Assembly (NCBI GenBank): GCA_964035545.1
Contig: OZ037771.1
Location: forward strand, 6,319,690-6,383,689
From: Bugula neritina
Taxonomy: Eukaryota > Bryozoa > Gymnolaemata > Cheilostomatida > Bugulidae
Reading direction: 5' to 3'
Length of the DNA: 64,000 nt
Shown here piece by piece: positions 52,866 through 64,000 of the stretch. A program made the translations under genes and the position numbers. The first letter of the stretch is position 1, and every line of letters begins with the position of its first letter. A model generated the notes under the pieces. That model had not been told where the DNA came from, ran no database searches, and saw only the letters and a list, made by a program, of their open reading frames with translations.

Positions 52866-53123
52866 TTTTTGATTTACTTTTAGTTCTGTTCTTTCATCTT
52901 GGAGTAAAATTGCTAGAACACAACAGTAATAATATTTTAAGTTAATTGTAGTATTTATTCTGGTAACCATACCTACTGTAATTATTATGCTAATGGCTAG
53001 GATTCAATTTACAAGTAATTCTGGTCTATCAATATAAATTAACCCATTCTAATAACATATAATCAGTAACTTTTGGCAACAAATAGCTTTATACATAAAT
53101 GGTTGTTTACTTCACTAGTGAAC

Positions 53124-55265
53124 ATGGTTAGTTCATGCTGTGTCAGAGGGTGTACAGAAAAGTTTGTGAAAGGGGGAGGAGTTAGCTATTTCAGAATTTC
53201 AAGTAAACCGGAAGTGCAGAGAAATGCCTGGATATTAGCATTAAAGCGCCAGGGATGGATTCCTAAGCCTCATCATAGAATATGTAGCCGCCATTTTGTC
53301 ACAGGTACCTCAAGAGTTAACTATAAGATAGGATGGTGAAATTATGCTTAGCAGTTGGTATTTTGAATTTTATTGGTGCAAACTAGTATTAAGTGTAAAG
53401 CAACCATTCTGCAAGCACATAATGTACAAATGTAGTAGTTCTGTAGAAGACAACTCTTTGGCTTGTAGGGAATGTTTAGGGTTGCTGCCCCATGCGTTGG
53501 TCACATAAAACATTTTATATTAATACAAGGTCAGAATAATCAATAAACTTGCATTTATCTTCATAATTACCACTGAAAATTTCAAAGCTGGAAAAGGTTG
53601 TGTCTCATTAAAAGTTTTTTTTTCACGAACTTAGTAACTTCGTGAAGTTACTAACATATTCTATCTGTCTAAGATAACACAGCTTCTTGTTAATGCTATA
53701 CCTTTTCACTGGTTAATGATCAACATCCTAAACATTTTCTAGTGCAAATTTGAGTTTAGCAATTTCTTAGCAACTAATATGGCAAAAGTGAAAATGATTT
53801 TTACTGTATGTGTTAAAGGGACATGGAACTCTGACCCTAACCACATAGACTATATTCCAACTCGAGGTATGAACCAAGAGGACGAGATGTCGGACGCTGC
53901 TTTAAATGACGACAGTTTAGATATGTCGCTGATGGACTCTGAGTCTACAATGAATCACACTGCTGCCTCACCTGTAACTGCCACTAGCATAGAGACTAAC
54001 ACTCCTAGTCCAGTCACCGCCCACTCCCGATTACCCAACTTGAACTCCAATCTACCATCTCAGCTGCCTTACAGTCATAAACCAAGAAAAGCTCCCCGGA
54101 AAAGAGCTTTTCCTCATAAATGGTCGAGCTCTCCTAAGCTAACCTCCAGCAGATTCTGTGAACATCGAGGTATGACATTTAAAGATTATCCTACATGGTG
54201 TGTTGGTAATAGTTTTGGTACGATATTAGCTACACCCTTAAGTTGCCATATATGGTATATTTTAGAATAAGATAATTTTGATTAATTTCACTGCGTTTTC
54301 ATTGCTTTGAGTGGATATGGATGCTTGTAGGATGGATTTGTGGTTGCGGTTTGCATTAACTTATGGTTGTGGTTTCATTCGATGTCACTGTTCCCAAACA
54401 TCGAATGAAAACTTCATTTGCATAATTCGAAGTAGTGGAAACGCAGTGATCAAATTTCTAGTGATAAAAGTCATTTTAAATTTTCTTCTGCTTTTAGTTG
54501 TTATTGAAGAGTTTTAAACAAACTTCCAACATTAGAATGGTGATAATATTTTTGGTTGTTTTAGATGCTCACAGAGTGTGCTGTAGAGTCATACGAGAAC
54601 TGGCCGAAGAAAATCAAATACTTAAAACACAGGTTACTTGTATTCTCTTAGAAGTGGAGAAATTGAAATCTCAAACATTAGATTCACAAATTACCAATTC
54701 ATTTAACACAGTCTCTCAGGTAATTATGTAACACAAGATATAAGCAATTAGAACATCTTGTTGGTGTATTGCTACAACTTTTTGTCATCATGTTGGTTAT
54801 TTTATCATGAAAGAGCAGTATGGCCGTCTCAAGTACGATTACACACTTTTCATCATAGAGAGATTATTGATTATCACGTCTCATGTTTTAGAGTAATGGC
54901 GGCCATGACAGTCTAGCGGATATAGAGATAGTCTCAGGTGACAGTGCTGCCTCCCAGGGTTCTAACAATGACAGTGCATTAGTGATAGATGACTTAGCTC
55001 AAGGTATCTTTTCCCTTTTCCTTATTACTTTTAGTACAGCGTTGCATGAATGCAACCAATACAAAATGTACTGTAAATTAAGAGATTCCTTACTATTGTT
55101 GCAAGTTTTATGTTGGGTAGATTTTTGATAGAAATTATCTAAGGATGTTGCATCATTAATAAGTTTATAATGCATTATCAGACTTCTCAACGTTATGTTC
55201 TCTTGAAATCCTTTGCAGACACATCTACCATTTTGACAGAAGAATCGAAAGACTGTGATGATTAA
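53124..55265 (+). CDS. THAP-domain DNA-binding protein
   Basis: Exons 53124-53304, 53819-54169, 54565-54719, 54892-55003 and 55219-55265 close in frame to 281 aa. The N-terminal THAP zinc finger (residues 1-61, MVSSCCVRGC...CSRHF) has the C2CH ligands C5, C10, C54 and H57 plus the invariant Trp (W36). It continues across the splice as GTWNSDPNHIDYIPT, like the DPxxxDYxP segment that closes many THAP domains. A Ser/Thr/Pro-rich acidic linker (about 62-175) follows with a basic patch KPRKAPRKRAFPHK. Then come a likely coiled coil (RVIRELAEENQILKTQ...) and an acidic tail. THAP proteins bind DNA in the nucleus, and a C-terminal coiled coil for dimerisation is usual. No transposase domain is fused, so this is a host THAP protein. 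The start MVSSC is typical. Confidence 0.85.
54373..54410. repeat. Perfect 13-bp hairpin
   Basis: TTTCATTCGATGT at 54373-54385 pairs exactly with ACATCGAATGAAA at 54398-54410, with a 12-nt loop, inside THAP intron 2. No larger element was recognised. Confidence 0.75.
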
Positions 55266-56487
55266 TTATTACTGCTTGACTACAGCTGGTTATATTTTTA
55301 TGAAGCTTAGTGCAGCTGTTGGGGACAGCCTAAAAACTAGTATAACCAATGTTTTGTTAAATAACCCCTATTTCTTCATCTTGAGAGAATTTTATCCTCT
55401 ATTTCATTTCTCCGTATATTGCTAGTTGGAGAACATCTTTGGCATTAAATTTCATGATGTGTCAACTTCACAGCTGGTTTTCAATGTGTCAACTTGTTAT
55501 CTCTATAATTGTTGAATATTTCTTTTTGTTGTTATTTATTTTCTTTTATTATTTAATGTTGGTATTTTTGTTGTCATGTATGAAAATTCAATAAAAATTA
55601 TATAATGATATATAACTAAATGTAAACATGTATTTTTGTGAATGTGCATCTAAACTCTGAGCATTGTTTCTGTTTGGAACTGTTTACTGGACATGAATCA
55701 CATCAGTTTTGTTGTTGCTTCCAATCTAAAATAAAATTCTTATTTGTTATATTTATATATAATTAATCATATTTCTTATAATTATATATATAGTTTATTT
55801 TACATCTGTGAGATTAGTTGAACTGTTTTATGGGCAAATGCCGAAGTAGAAGCTAATGTGAGTTTCTGAATTTTGTACTCCATATAATATTTTAAATATT
55901 CGACTGCTAATTATCATAAACTGATAGGATATCTACTGACATAAAAAACCATTTGTACAAACACTTGTTTACAACCATATGATTTTGCACACCATAAATA
56001 GTTCACTTGATAATGGTGCAAACTTGGGGAAACCCAATGCTAGATGTACTAGTTGAAGTGGTAGCAAGTTTTTCATGTTTGCATATGGTCAAATTATTAT
56101 TTCTGCAAAAGTGTAAGAAAGTTTTGATATGGAAATATAACAAATTAGTAGTGTAGGAGCTGTCATTTTATTTCCTGTTTGTGCAAGAATCAAGCTACTA
56201 CGGGTCAAGATATTATTGGTACACACCAATACATAGGATATGCTCATTGTATAGAGTAGTTTAGCATAAACGGATTGTGTTCTTTTGCAGTATTTCTGTT
56301 GGAGTTTTCTTATCTTAATTCAAGGAAACGCAATTCAGCAGAACCAATGAAACTATTGCACAGTGAGCACTCCACACTTGCAGGTAGTGATGAGCGCTTT
56401 TGCATCATCACTACACGTTTATATAACTACACTTTGTACACTTTTATCAAACACTGGCACATTTGGTGAAATAGCGACTTGTTTTAT
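55266..56487. other. Convergent intergenic region THAP/UBOX5
   Basis: AT-rich sequence with an AATAAAAATTA polyadenylation-like signal near 55590 for the THAP gene. No other gene, repeat family or RNA was seen. Confidence 0.5.
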
Positions 56488-59204
56488 TTAGTAGCAATGG
56501 TATCTCACAATGTCTGATTTTGGTACTACTTTCATGCATTTCTTACACAACACATCTGGAATTAATACACACTTTCTGCATATCACGTTCTTACAGCACA
56601 ACAGCTGATAAAACTGTTGGCTATCTTCACGGTTGGTTGAGAAGCAATGCATGCAGTGCCTTCGCTTGGGGATTGAGAGTTCAACAGTACGAAATGATGA
56701 TGATTTTGCCAGAAGTTTAGTCAGATGACTACAAATATTATCGCTTTTGTCAGCAGCAGTAGGAGCAGTGTTAGCAGAAGTGGTTAAATTACCAGTAATA
56801 GTTGCATTAGTAGTAGTAGTTGTATTAGTAGTAGTAGTTGTGTTAATAGTAGTTGTTGTATTTATAGCAGTGATTGTCTTAGTAGTAGGGGTAGTATTAG
56901 AAGTTGTGGTTGAATTAGTAGTAGTGGTGATAGTAGTAGTAGTGGTAGTGTTGGTAGTTACATTAGCACCAATTTCAACTTCTGAATTATGTTTGAAGAC
57001 TTTATAAAGATTCACTGATGTAAGCCGAGAGGTTGAATTATAAGACTCTTCATTCTTACGTTTTAATGTTCCAGTAGTTTTACCAATAGAAATATCCTTC
57101 ATCAGTACATATTTATCAATTCGTTCTTTCAGTAGAGTGTTTGTCAAAGGATAACTAGATTCTGTGAAAGGTATTCCAGTAAACGGGTCGGATGGGTTAC
57201 GGCCCCAACCTTTCTCAACAGCTACATGCCGGTCTAGCGTACTCTGGTCTATGGTATACCCAGAAGGTAGAGTTACAGGAAGAGACATGATCTCACAAGT
57301 TATGGGGTCTATGAAATCTGCTGGAGTTACCTTCTCCTCCTCGTTGGTATGGTTCACACGTGGTGCACTGACAACAGGTGGTGACTTTGAAGTATTTACA
57401 GTCTCACTCTTATTTGGCAACGGAGTGAGAGATTTGAAAAACTCTTTGGAGTGAAGAGAACCAATTATTTGAAGACAGCTGATAACAGGAAGTCCGCCAT
57501 TAAGAGTGTGAGTAATGCGAATCATTACGTGCCTAGCGTTGTTGAGAAGAGTTCGGTCATGTGATACGAGTGGAAAAGACTGACCCTCTGCGCTGCATAC
57601 CTCACCTACTGTTCTGTATCTGTGGTTGATGAAAATAACTTCACCTGGTTTGACATTGTAGCATCTGCCAATTCGCTTGTAGACTGGGTGCTTACTTGGC
57701 TCCATATTATTAGACAGACTGTAAGATAGGATCTGAAATGTAATAAATTACCTAAATAATATTAATGGTAATAATAATTGGTATTAACAACAAAATTTGA
57801 TTAAATAATGGAATAATTAAAATATTGGTCTATCATGTATATATTCAATGTGTGTTACAGACATACAAACCTCAAAACTGTCAGATGTGAAGCTTCCGGA
57901 AGTATTATTAATAATAATAGCTTTTACTCTAATCGAACATGGAAACTTTACTACTAGATTAACTGGTGGTTTAACAAATCTCTCAGCCATAAATCCTACA
58001 AAATAGGTATTGATTTTTAAAGAAAATAATCTACATAAGTAAACATAGAAAAAGAATAGATGTAGAATCTATAACTGGTCAGAATTTTTTAATTCGTGTG
58101 CGATTTGTGACTTTCAACTATAAACTAAGACGCATAACCGACAATTTTCAACAAATGACGTTTTTTCAAATAATAGGAGTTATCTTCTTTCCAAAGGATG
58201 AGGCAAAATGCTACAAAAATATGGTTTAACATGATAAATGCGCCACATCTAAGGCTGCTGTAATGCTATTTGTGCACCATATGACATAATAAATCATATT
58301 TAACTTGTAAAACTATAACTGAGTTTTAAAAAATTCAACTTTGCAAGTTTTGCAAATATCCTTAACAATATTTCTATTACTTGTTTATGCAATCTAGCTA
58401 AATGCAAACGGCATGTTTAGGTCAACATTAGTTGTTCCTCAGATAGACTTCCATAAATAAAAAATAATTATTCATCAGGTTTCTTAGCTTGGAATTAAAC
58501 TCAATTCAACTATCAGGTGCAACAAATCATTATATAATGTTTAAAAACAATTACAGCTGATAAGTTTTAACAAAACCAACTTTGACGAAAAGTCATTATG
58601 CCAAAATTGGTACCGCAAGTTTATATAAGTTATGAAGGAAAAAATTTGCCGTTTTTGTTATTTTTTGGTATTTTATGTGTACACTTTTTTAGTTTTGTTT
58701 ATTGGTAAAGTTTTTAAACACATTTTTTATGCATATAACATTGAAAAAAATTTGAAATGAAATGAAATAGAAATGAAATAATCAATGTTGCTAAAAATCT
58801 ATTGACCAATCAAATGGTACTTATCTTCGATTGTGATTTTTCGTCCATCGTCATCGCTGGGTGTACACAACGATGACGATTTCGTTTGAATTCCCTCAAA
58901 TTTTCTCGCACGAATGTTTTTTTCGTGTCAAATAGACGATTTCGTGTGATTCTCACGATCGTGTGGCCAGGCCTTTAAACCTATTTAGCCAAAACCACAT
59001 GCACACCAACAATTATATATAAGTTTATTAGACTAAAATAAATAAAATCCAACATTTACCTGGTGATGAATTTAGACTACATGGATAGTTTAGCAAATTT
59101 TTAGCCATTCTACCATCATAGCAGGGTTTATCACAAGTAATGTCAACATCCCTCATCAGTGGTAACAAATTCATTGGAGTCAAATTGCTACACGCATTGG
59201 CCAT
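56488..59204 (-). CDS. UBOX5: U-box/RING E3 ubiquitin ligase (RNF37)
   Basis: Exons 59204-59060, 57995-57871 and 57732-56488 close in frame to 504 aa (human UBOX5 has 541). The order matches UBOX5/RNF37: an N-terminal RNF37-specific region (about 1-195), a U-box (about 226-300, FIDPITCEIMSLPVTLPSGY...), a variable linker and a C-terminal RING-like Cys cluster (CMHC...CC...CRKC...CKKC, last 60 residues). U-box proteins pass ubiquitin from E2 enzymes to substrates; RNF37 is reported to be nuclear. The linker is unusual: an Asn/Thr-rich low-complexity run encoded by a trinucleotide-like repeat. The start MANACSNLTP is the first in-frame ATG. Confidence in the family is high because both domains occur in the expected order. 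Confidence 0.88.
56760..56970 (-). repeat. ACT/ACA triplet repeat coding for Thr/Asn in UBOX5
   Basis: An imperfect ACTACTACA/AATACA triplet tract, read on the coding strand as runs of Thr with scattered Asn and Ile. It lies between the U-box and RING regions, and its length is likely polymorphic. Confidence 0.85.
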
Positions 59205-60019
59205 TTTAAAGGGTGTCAGAGAACATTTCTAAAACAGATTGAACTTGTCTTTTAAAAAAGGGTCATCTGATAACAACTACCAAGTCTAACTCAAATTTAG
59301 TTAAGTAGTAGAAAGATCAAATAAAAAATATTATGATGTTCAAGATTTAATTTGATTTACTATAGTAAAAATAGTTGAAATGAATAAAGAAAGGGTACTT
59401 ACATATTATCTGTCAAATTCATCTAACAAAATAAAACTAGCTACCAAGGGCTGTATGTTTGTCAAATTCTGCCCAATGTTGATTTAGTACAATTTAGTGT
59501 ATGCTTCAACTATTTTTAAAACTCTGCTAGAGAAACTCATAAATTACTTCATAGTTATGCACCAAATTCTGCAAAAACACTTCCATAAGAATGTACTATG
59601 CATGTTGACAGAAAAATAAAACCAAATATACCTCAATTACCTAGCCTGTTCCTTGAGGAAAATCTCTAAAATATAAACCAGTAAAAATATATTTATTGAC
59701 ATCAACATGTATGGGACTAAAACTACTCTATTATTTATAAGCAAAAATTCATTTGTAACTCATTTATATCACATAAATATAAATATAATCAACCAATGAA
59801 ACTTATGCTTACAATAATTATTATTATTATAATAACCATAATGATACATACTGAGTTAGCAAATAGTAGGTAAATAAAAACTACCATTACCATGAACTCA
59901 AATCAAAATTCAAATTTAAACATAATATTGATAACGACATCTACAATTATGATATAGATGTCATTATATAAAACTAATATCATTAATTTTATTTAGCTTT
60001 TATCTATTACTATAATATT

Positions 60020-60228
60020 AACTGTCGTAGTCTAGGGGTTAGAGCATTTTCTTAGTAAACACAAAGTCATGGGTTTGAACTCCAACAAAGGCCATTGGTG
60101 CTGTTAGGAAGAGCATTCATTCATAAATGCTCCTGTGCCACATATGAATAAGGCCTGAGCCTGATTTAAAAGACCCTTTCCACCAGGGGTTCTCACAGGG
60201 ATAGTGACTATAAACTTGCCGGATTTTA
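60020..60228 (+). mobile_element. tRNA-derived SINE, copy 4
   Basis: Head GTCGTAGTCTAGGGGTTAGA (A box) and GGGTTTGAACTCC (B box), then GTTAGGAAGAGCATTCATTC, TGCTCCTGTGCC and a tail with GGTTCTCACAGGGATAGTGA. It aligns along its length with the copy at 43446. Confidence 0.8.
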
Positions 60229-60534
60229 CTCAATGGCTGAATATTTTATATTTATTTGACTCTCACCAACAGCTGCTTACGTGGTGTCTTGTATATAATC
60301 AGTAATGATTATGGAATAAATAATGGCATTGGATGTTCTTATTTAGTCAGCAAATGGTGATAATTCTGACAGTGCATGTTCAACTCTTCATGTAAGCTAT
60401 TTTATACTTATATTATTATTTATACTCATATTGATTTAGCCTAGTTATAGTAAAACTGAACCAAATGCAATAAGTTTTACACTTTCATTTTAATTTTTAG
60501 TTAAACTAACTACTATTACCTAAAGTTAGTATTT

Positions 60535-60765
60535 TTATTTTACTACTTATACTTATAGTCATACTTATACTAATAGTAATACTGATACTAATAGTAATAG
60601 GCTAATAGTAATACTAATAGTAATACTAATACTAATAGTAATAGTAATAGCAATACTTATACTAATACTTGGTCTTATAGTTAAACTATAAATATAATTA
60701 TTACTTGTACTTATACTTATACTTATAGTTATACAAATACTAATAGTCTAATTATAATAGTAATA
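60535..60765 (+). repeat. ACTAATAGTAAT low-complexity tract
   Basis: Irregular ACTAATAGTAATAC/ACTTATAGTT hexamer-like repeats. Similar tracts occur at about 30120-30220 and 51940-51980. Confidence 0.75.
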
Positions 60766-62140
60766 CTAGCTATCATTAATATGTCTCTTAGTTTTGCTAG
60801 TAAAACACAATACTTTAATGTAATAACAATTATTGTAATAACATGAATTATGGATATTTCGAGTTCGTTAACATTTTAATTCATATTATTCATTTAGGAA
60901 AGCGGAATTCGGTTACAAATATTTTAACTTGACTCTTCTTGGTAACGCCCTATATATAGGTCATTGAAAGCAGCCGACAAAGAATCTACTACTAAGTCAA
61001 TGGCAGTGATAATATCATTTTGCTAGAAAAAGATACACCCACTGGTGGTACTACTAACCAATATTCACTGCGTTTTATCTCTTATTTAGTCTTTACATTT
61101 ATTGCTACTATAGTGCAGTTACTTAGTATAATTTACTTTCTTACCTATGTTTAATTTGCAATCAAAAGTTGCTCGACAGGCTGTAGAACTAGAAGTAGAA
61201 GTAATTTAACTGATTTGGCTGCAAGTAAAAATAAAAGTAAAAGTAAATCACTAAATGTTCCTGAAGCCAATCTTGACCTTAAGTTTTGGGATTAATGGTT
61301 TTTACGTAGTTGTCATGTACATGCTATCACAAAATAGCCATTGACTTTAGGTGTGTAAATTCTGCATCTCTCTAGACCTAGTTATCAAACAATATAATTT
61401 GAATTATATCAATATGAATATGGCTTTAAAACAAAGTCACCAAATCGGTTCATTGATTTTATCAAATTGAAATTGATGACTAACTTTAAGCTTTGCAGTT
61501 TAAGCAGCACTAACTATGCTTGAAGTTGACACTATAGAAATACCTATACTGTTTAAATTTATATTATAATAATTCATCATTATGAATATTATTTAAATAA
61601 GTTTAATAAAATAATGTAATTATAAATTGATAATATTAATATTTTGTTGGTTCTGGTGGTACCATAAATCTGAAGCACAATCAGGTTTTTAATTTTTCAA
61701 AAGTGGGTATCATGCTTATTATTATCTTTAAAGCAAAGGTATGGTCATGTGCACATTTACTAAAGATTATCTTCAAAAAATATGTTTATTTGGTTGTGCT
61801 GGTAAAACTTTATACTTTATTGCCACTATGACTATGGTTTTGTCTATCAGTATTATCGTAATACTAATACTTATCATTTATTCTAATAGTAATACTAACA
61901 CAAATAGCAAAATATTACTATTAGTTTAGAAACTATGGTTTAAGTTTCAGCTATCATGCTCATAACTATTGATTGATTTTCAGTTTCAATTTAACATCAT
62001 TATGGAATTTATATTGTTTTTGTAGACCTATACCTAGGACTGGTGTCAGTGGTCCTGTGTTCTTCCTGATAATTATCGTTATACTGCTGCTGTTATTCAT
62101 TCAATTATCTTCATTGTGATTGTGTAAGCTACTGAATAGT

Positions 62141-62325
62141 ATGTCTGCTACTGCTCAATGTATGAAGCCCAGCAAATCTGAAGTGGTAAGTTAGGTTTTC
62201 TGGGTAATATAAGATAAAATATATTTGTTTTAATTTATGTTGATTTTTTATATATTTGTATTTGTTGTAAGCCAGGTTTTAGTTCTTATTCAAATTATAT
62301 TACCATAAGGATCCAGGTCACAAAA

Positions 62326-62384
<59 letters not shown>

Positions 62385-62420
62385 CACATGAAAACACACA
62401 CACACACACACACGCTCACA

Positions 62421-62456
<36 letters not shown>

Positions 62457-63916
62457 CTCACATGAACACACACACACACACACACATGCTCACATGAACA
62501 CACCCAGTCATTTAAAAGGTGTGGTGATTTGAGCCATTGAGCTGTAAAATAGCTTGATTATCAACATAGTATGCAGTTTAATATAAGAAAAATGTCTACG
62601 TGGTGTATAAAATTGACTTTTTTCAAAACCACTTAACTCGCTCCTCTGATGAGGATTTATGCAATAGCATTTATTTGAATTTATCAGGCGACATGGACTA
62701 CCTTGTTTGAAGATGTTGACACTTCTACAACAAAGTCTGTGCTGTTTATGAAAAAGTTGCTAGCTCTTGGCGTTTCTAATATTTTGTTTTGGCGTGGGCT
62801 TTTACCAGAAGCAGCTTTTGGGGAGCGCATGATTGGAGGTACGCTGATTGGTTACAAATGATAACCTTTTGTGAACTTTGAACTTCTATACAAGAGCCAC
62901 TTAAATAAGTTAAGAGTATATTCAGCATTTACTGTAAATATCTCATTTAATTTATTAAGCTTATGTATGTCTAAATATAAGTATAGTCTCAGAATTTCAA
63001 AACCTTATAGGGGAATGGACTATAGTATGCTGTACATTACTATTTTGTTGTGAAGGAGCAGGTAATGTATGTAGTTATAACTTTTATTATGAATTATGCT
63101 AGAGAATGCTTTAAAAATTCTGCGAAGTGAGAAGGATTGCCCAGCAGCTCTCAAGATTATCAGCTGGATAAAAGCCAGTTTTGAATTTATTGCCAAGCGT
63201 TGGTTGAGAAATTTCTATTTGGTGATTCGGGATGAGCAGAACGAAAACACCATAGAAACTTACACTTTCAAGTTTCAATACACTGACAAGGAGGTGGAGA
63301 CTGAAGTCTACAGGTAGTTTTTATGATTTTACAGTACTCTAGTACTATTTATTTACTAACTGTTACTCGTCTATACTCTTCACTATAATATATTACGAAA
63401 TGTAGAAAAGTATTAGGGCTCCCTCCATATCTCACTAAGCTGTGGGTCCTGGAACTTCAATTCATGACAAAGTAGAATACCAGATTTAACTCACGGATCT
63501 GTTAAATTCAGCTATTTTGTCCCTATACACACATATTTAACACAAAACAGGAGTCCAGGCCCTTCTGGTGACCTATGGAATTTTGTGATAAATGGATCCG
63601 TGAGATATGGAGTGAAAACATACATAATCACTTATAATTCCTTATAATGTTCTTTTCTAACATCACCAATGACTCTCGTTAGAAACTCTGTAGTTCAATG
63701 CTTACAGTACGTTGTAATAAAAGTTTCAGTTGAGCTGCTAAATCCAAATTTTTACTTCTATTTCAATCTAAAGAAATAACAAGAAGATCTTGGGGGTAGA
63801 AGGAAAGACAATGGCCATGTTATCAAATATATCAGCTGTGGTGAAACCCCTGGGTGCCGCACCCCTGCCTTGCATGATATCCGTGGACATGGACTTCAAC
63901 CGTTCAACACCAGAAC
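62141..63916 (+). CDS. HORMAD: HORMA-domain meiotic protein, N-terminal part
   Basis: Exons 62141-62185, 62688-62838, 63103-63313 and 63774-63916 join in phase. The gene continues past the window (donor at 63917). The product begins MSATAQCMKPSKSEVATWTT and reads into a HORMA domain: FMKKLLALGVSNILFWRGLL, PEAAFGERMIG, NALKILRSEKDCPAALKIIS, then TYTFKFQYTDKEVETEVY. This parallels HORMAD1/2, where an RGLFPExxYGER-like motif and a YxFKFxY strand are characteristic. HORMADs sit on meiotic chromosome axes and govern recombination and synapsis. HORMAD1 versus HORMAD2 cannot be told apart from this fragment. A CA-repeat array lies in the first intron. Confidence 0.85.
62328..62505 (+). repeat. (CA)n array with interspersed GCTCACATGAAAACAC units
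   Basis: Dinucleotide CA runs broken by four copies of a GCTCACATGA-containing spacer, in HORMAD intron 1. Confidence 0.95.
63417..63622. mobile_element. Tigger/pogo-like MITE, copy 3
   Basis: It starts GGCTCCCTCCATATCTCACT and ends GATCCGTGAGATATGGAG. Internal text such as TTAAATTCAGCTATTTTGTC matches the copy at 35203. It lies in HORMAD intron 3. Confidence 0.75.
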
Positions 63917-64000
63917 GTAAGTGAATTAGCGTTTCATGATGTACCCTTATACCATATTACAATTTTATAATATACTCTCATATCATGTATATATTACAAT

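Larger units (their letters stand above)
50244..53123. other. Divergent intergenic region TTC29/THAP
   Basis: AT-rich DNA containing low-complexity ATTAT/ATGAGT tracts (about 51230-51480 and 51900-52120), a SINE fragment and a hAT-type MITE, listed separately. No further gene was recognised; both promoters should lie here. Confidence 0.5.
59205..62140. other. Divergent intergenic region UBOX5/HORMAD
   Basis: AT-rich DNA with one SINE and a long low-complexity tract, listed separately. No gene was recognised. Short open frames near 61741 show no family resemblance. Confidence 0.5.

Noticed and set aside
62295-62483. Cys/Val repeat open frame on the minus strand
   Set aside because: Translation of the CA dinucleotide array in HORMAD intron 1.

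Overview
The window reads as nuclear DNA from an invertebrate animal. Genes are split into many short exons with GT/AG introns, there are no operons, the DNA is AT-rich, and introns carry many minisatellites and short transposons. The proteins are typical of animals: DNA topoisomerase II, MCM7, an insect-gustatory-receptor-like seven-helix protein, an LRR receptor, TTC29, a THAP protein, UBOX5/RNF37 and a HORMAD. Gene density is about nine genes in 64 kb. The sequence alone does not fix the phylum. All exon models were assembled by hand by matching splice sites and reading phase. They close in frame, but no transcript data were used.

Layout. 1-3496 (+) is the lysine-rich C-terminal tail of DNA topoisomerase II, cut by the window start. 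4273-11062 (+) is a complete 16-exon MCM7 (726 aa) with E2F-like and E-box motifs just upstream. 11933-14202 (-) is an unrecognised single-pass membrane protein with a Pro/Thr-rich stalk and a cytoplasmic coiled coil. 15311-44627 (+) is a 13-exon gene for a 529-aa seven-helix protein that I assign to the gustatory-receptor-like (GRL) superfamily. Its 20-kb intron 10 holds a complete antisense LRR receptor gene (22331-30341), several short transposons and a young but internally deleted Ty3/gypsy retrotransposon (36613-39957, LTRs with no visible difference, 5-bp target duplication). 45628-50243 (-) is TTC29. 53124-55265 (+) is a THAP-domain protein. 56488-59204 (-) is UBOX5/RNF37. 62141-63916 (+) is the start of a HORMAD meiotic protein, cut by the window end.

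Mobile DNA. Besides the LTR element I find a tRNA-derived SINE family (four copies), a Tigger/pogo-like MITE family (three copies), a second foldback MITE family with TAGG termini (three copies), one hAT-type MITE with an 8-bp target duplication, a 736-bp foldback element with arms of more than 200 bp, and a 150-bp foldback element. None of these short elements has coding capacity.

Function. The genes do not form one pathway. TOP2 and MCM7 serve DNA replication and chromosome structure, TTC29 serves cilia and flagella, and HORMAD serves meiosis. The most unusual locus is the GRL gene with a complete LRR cell-surface receptor gene nested antisense in its largest intron.
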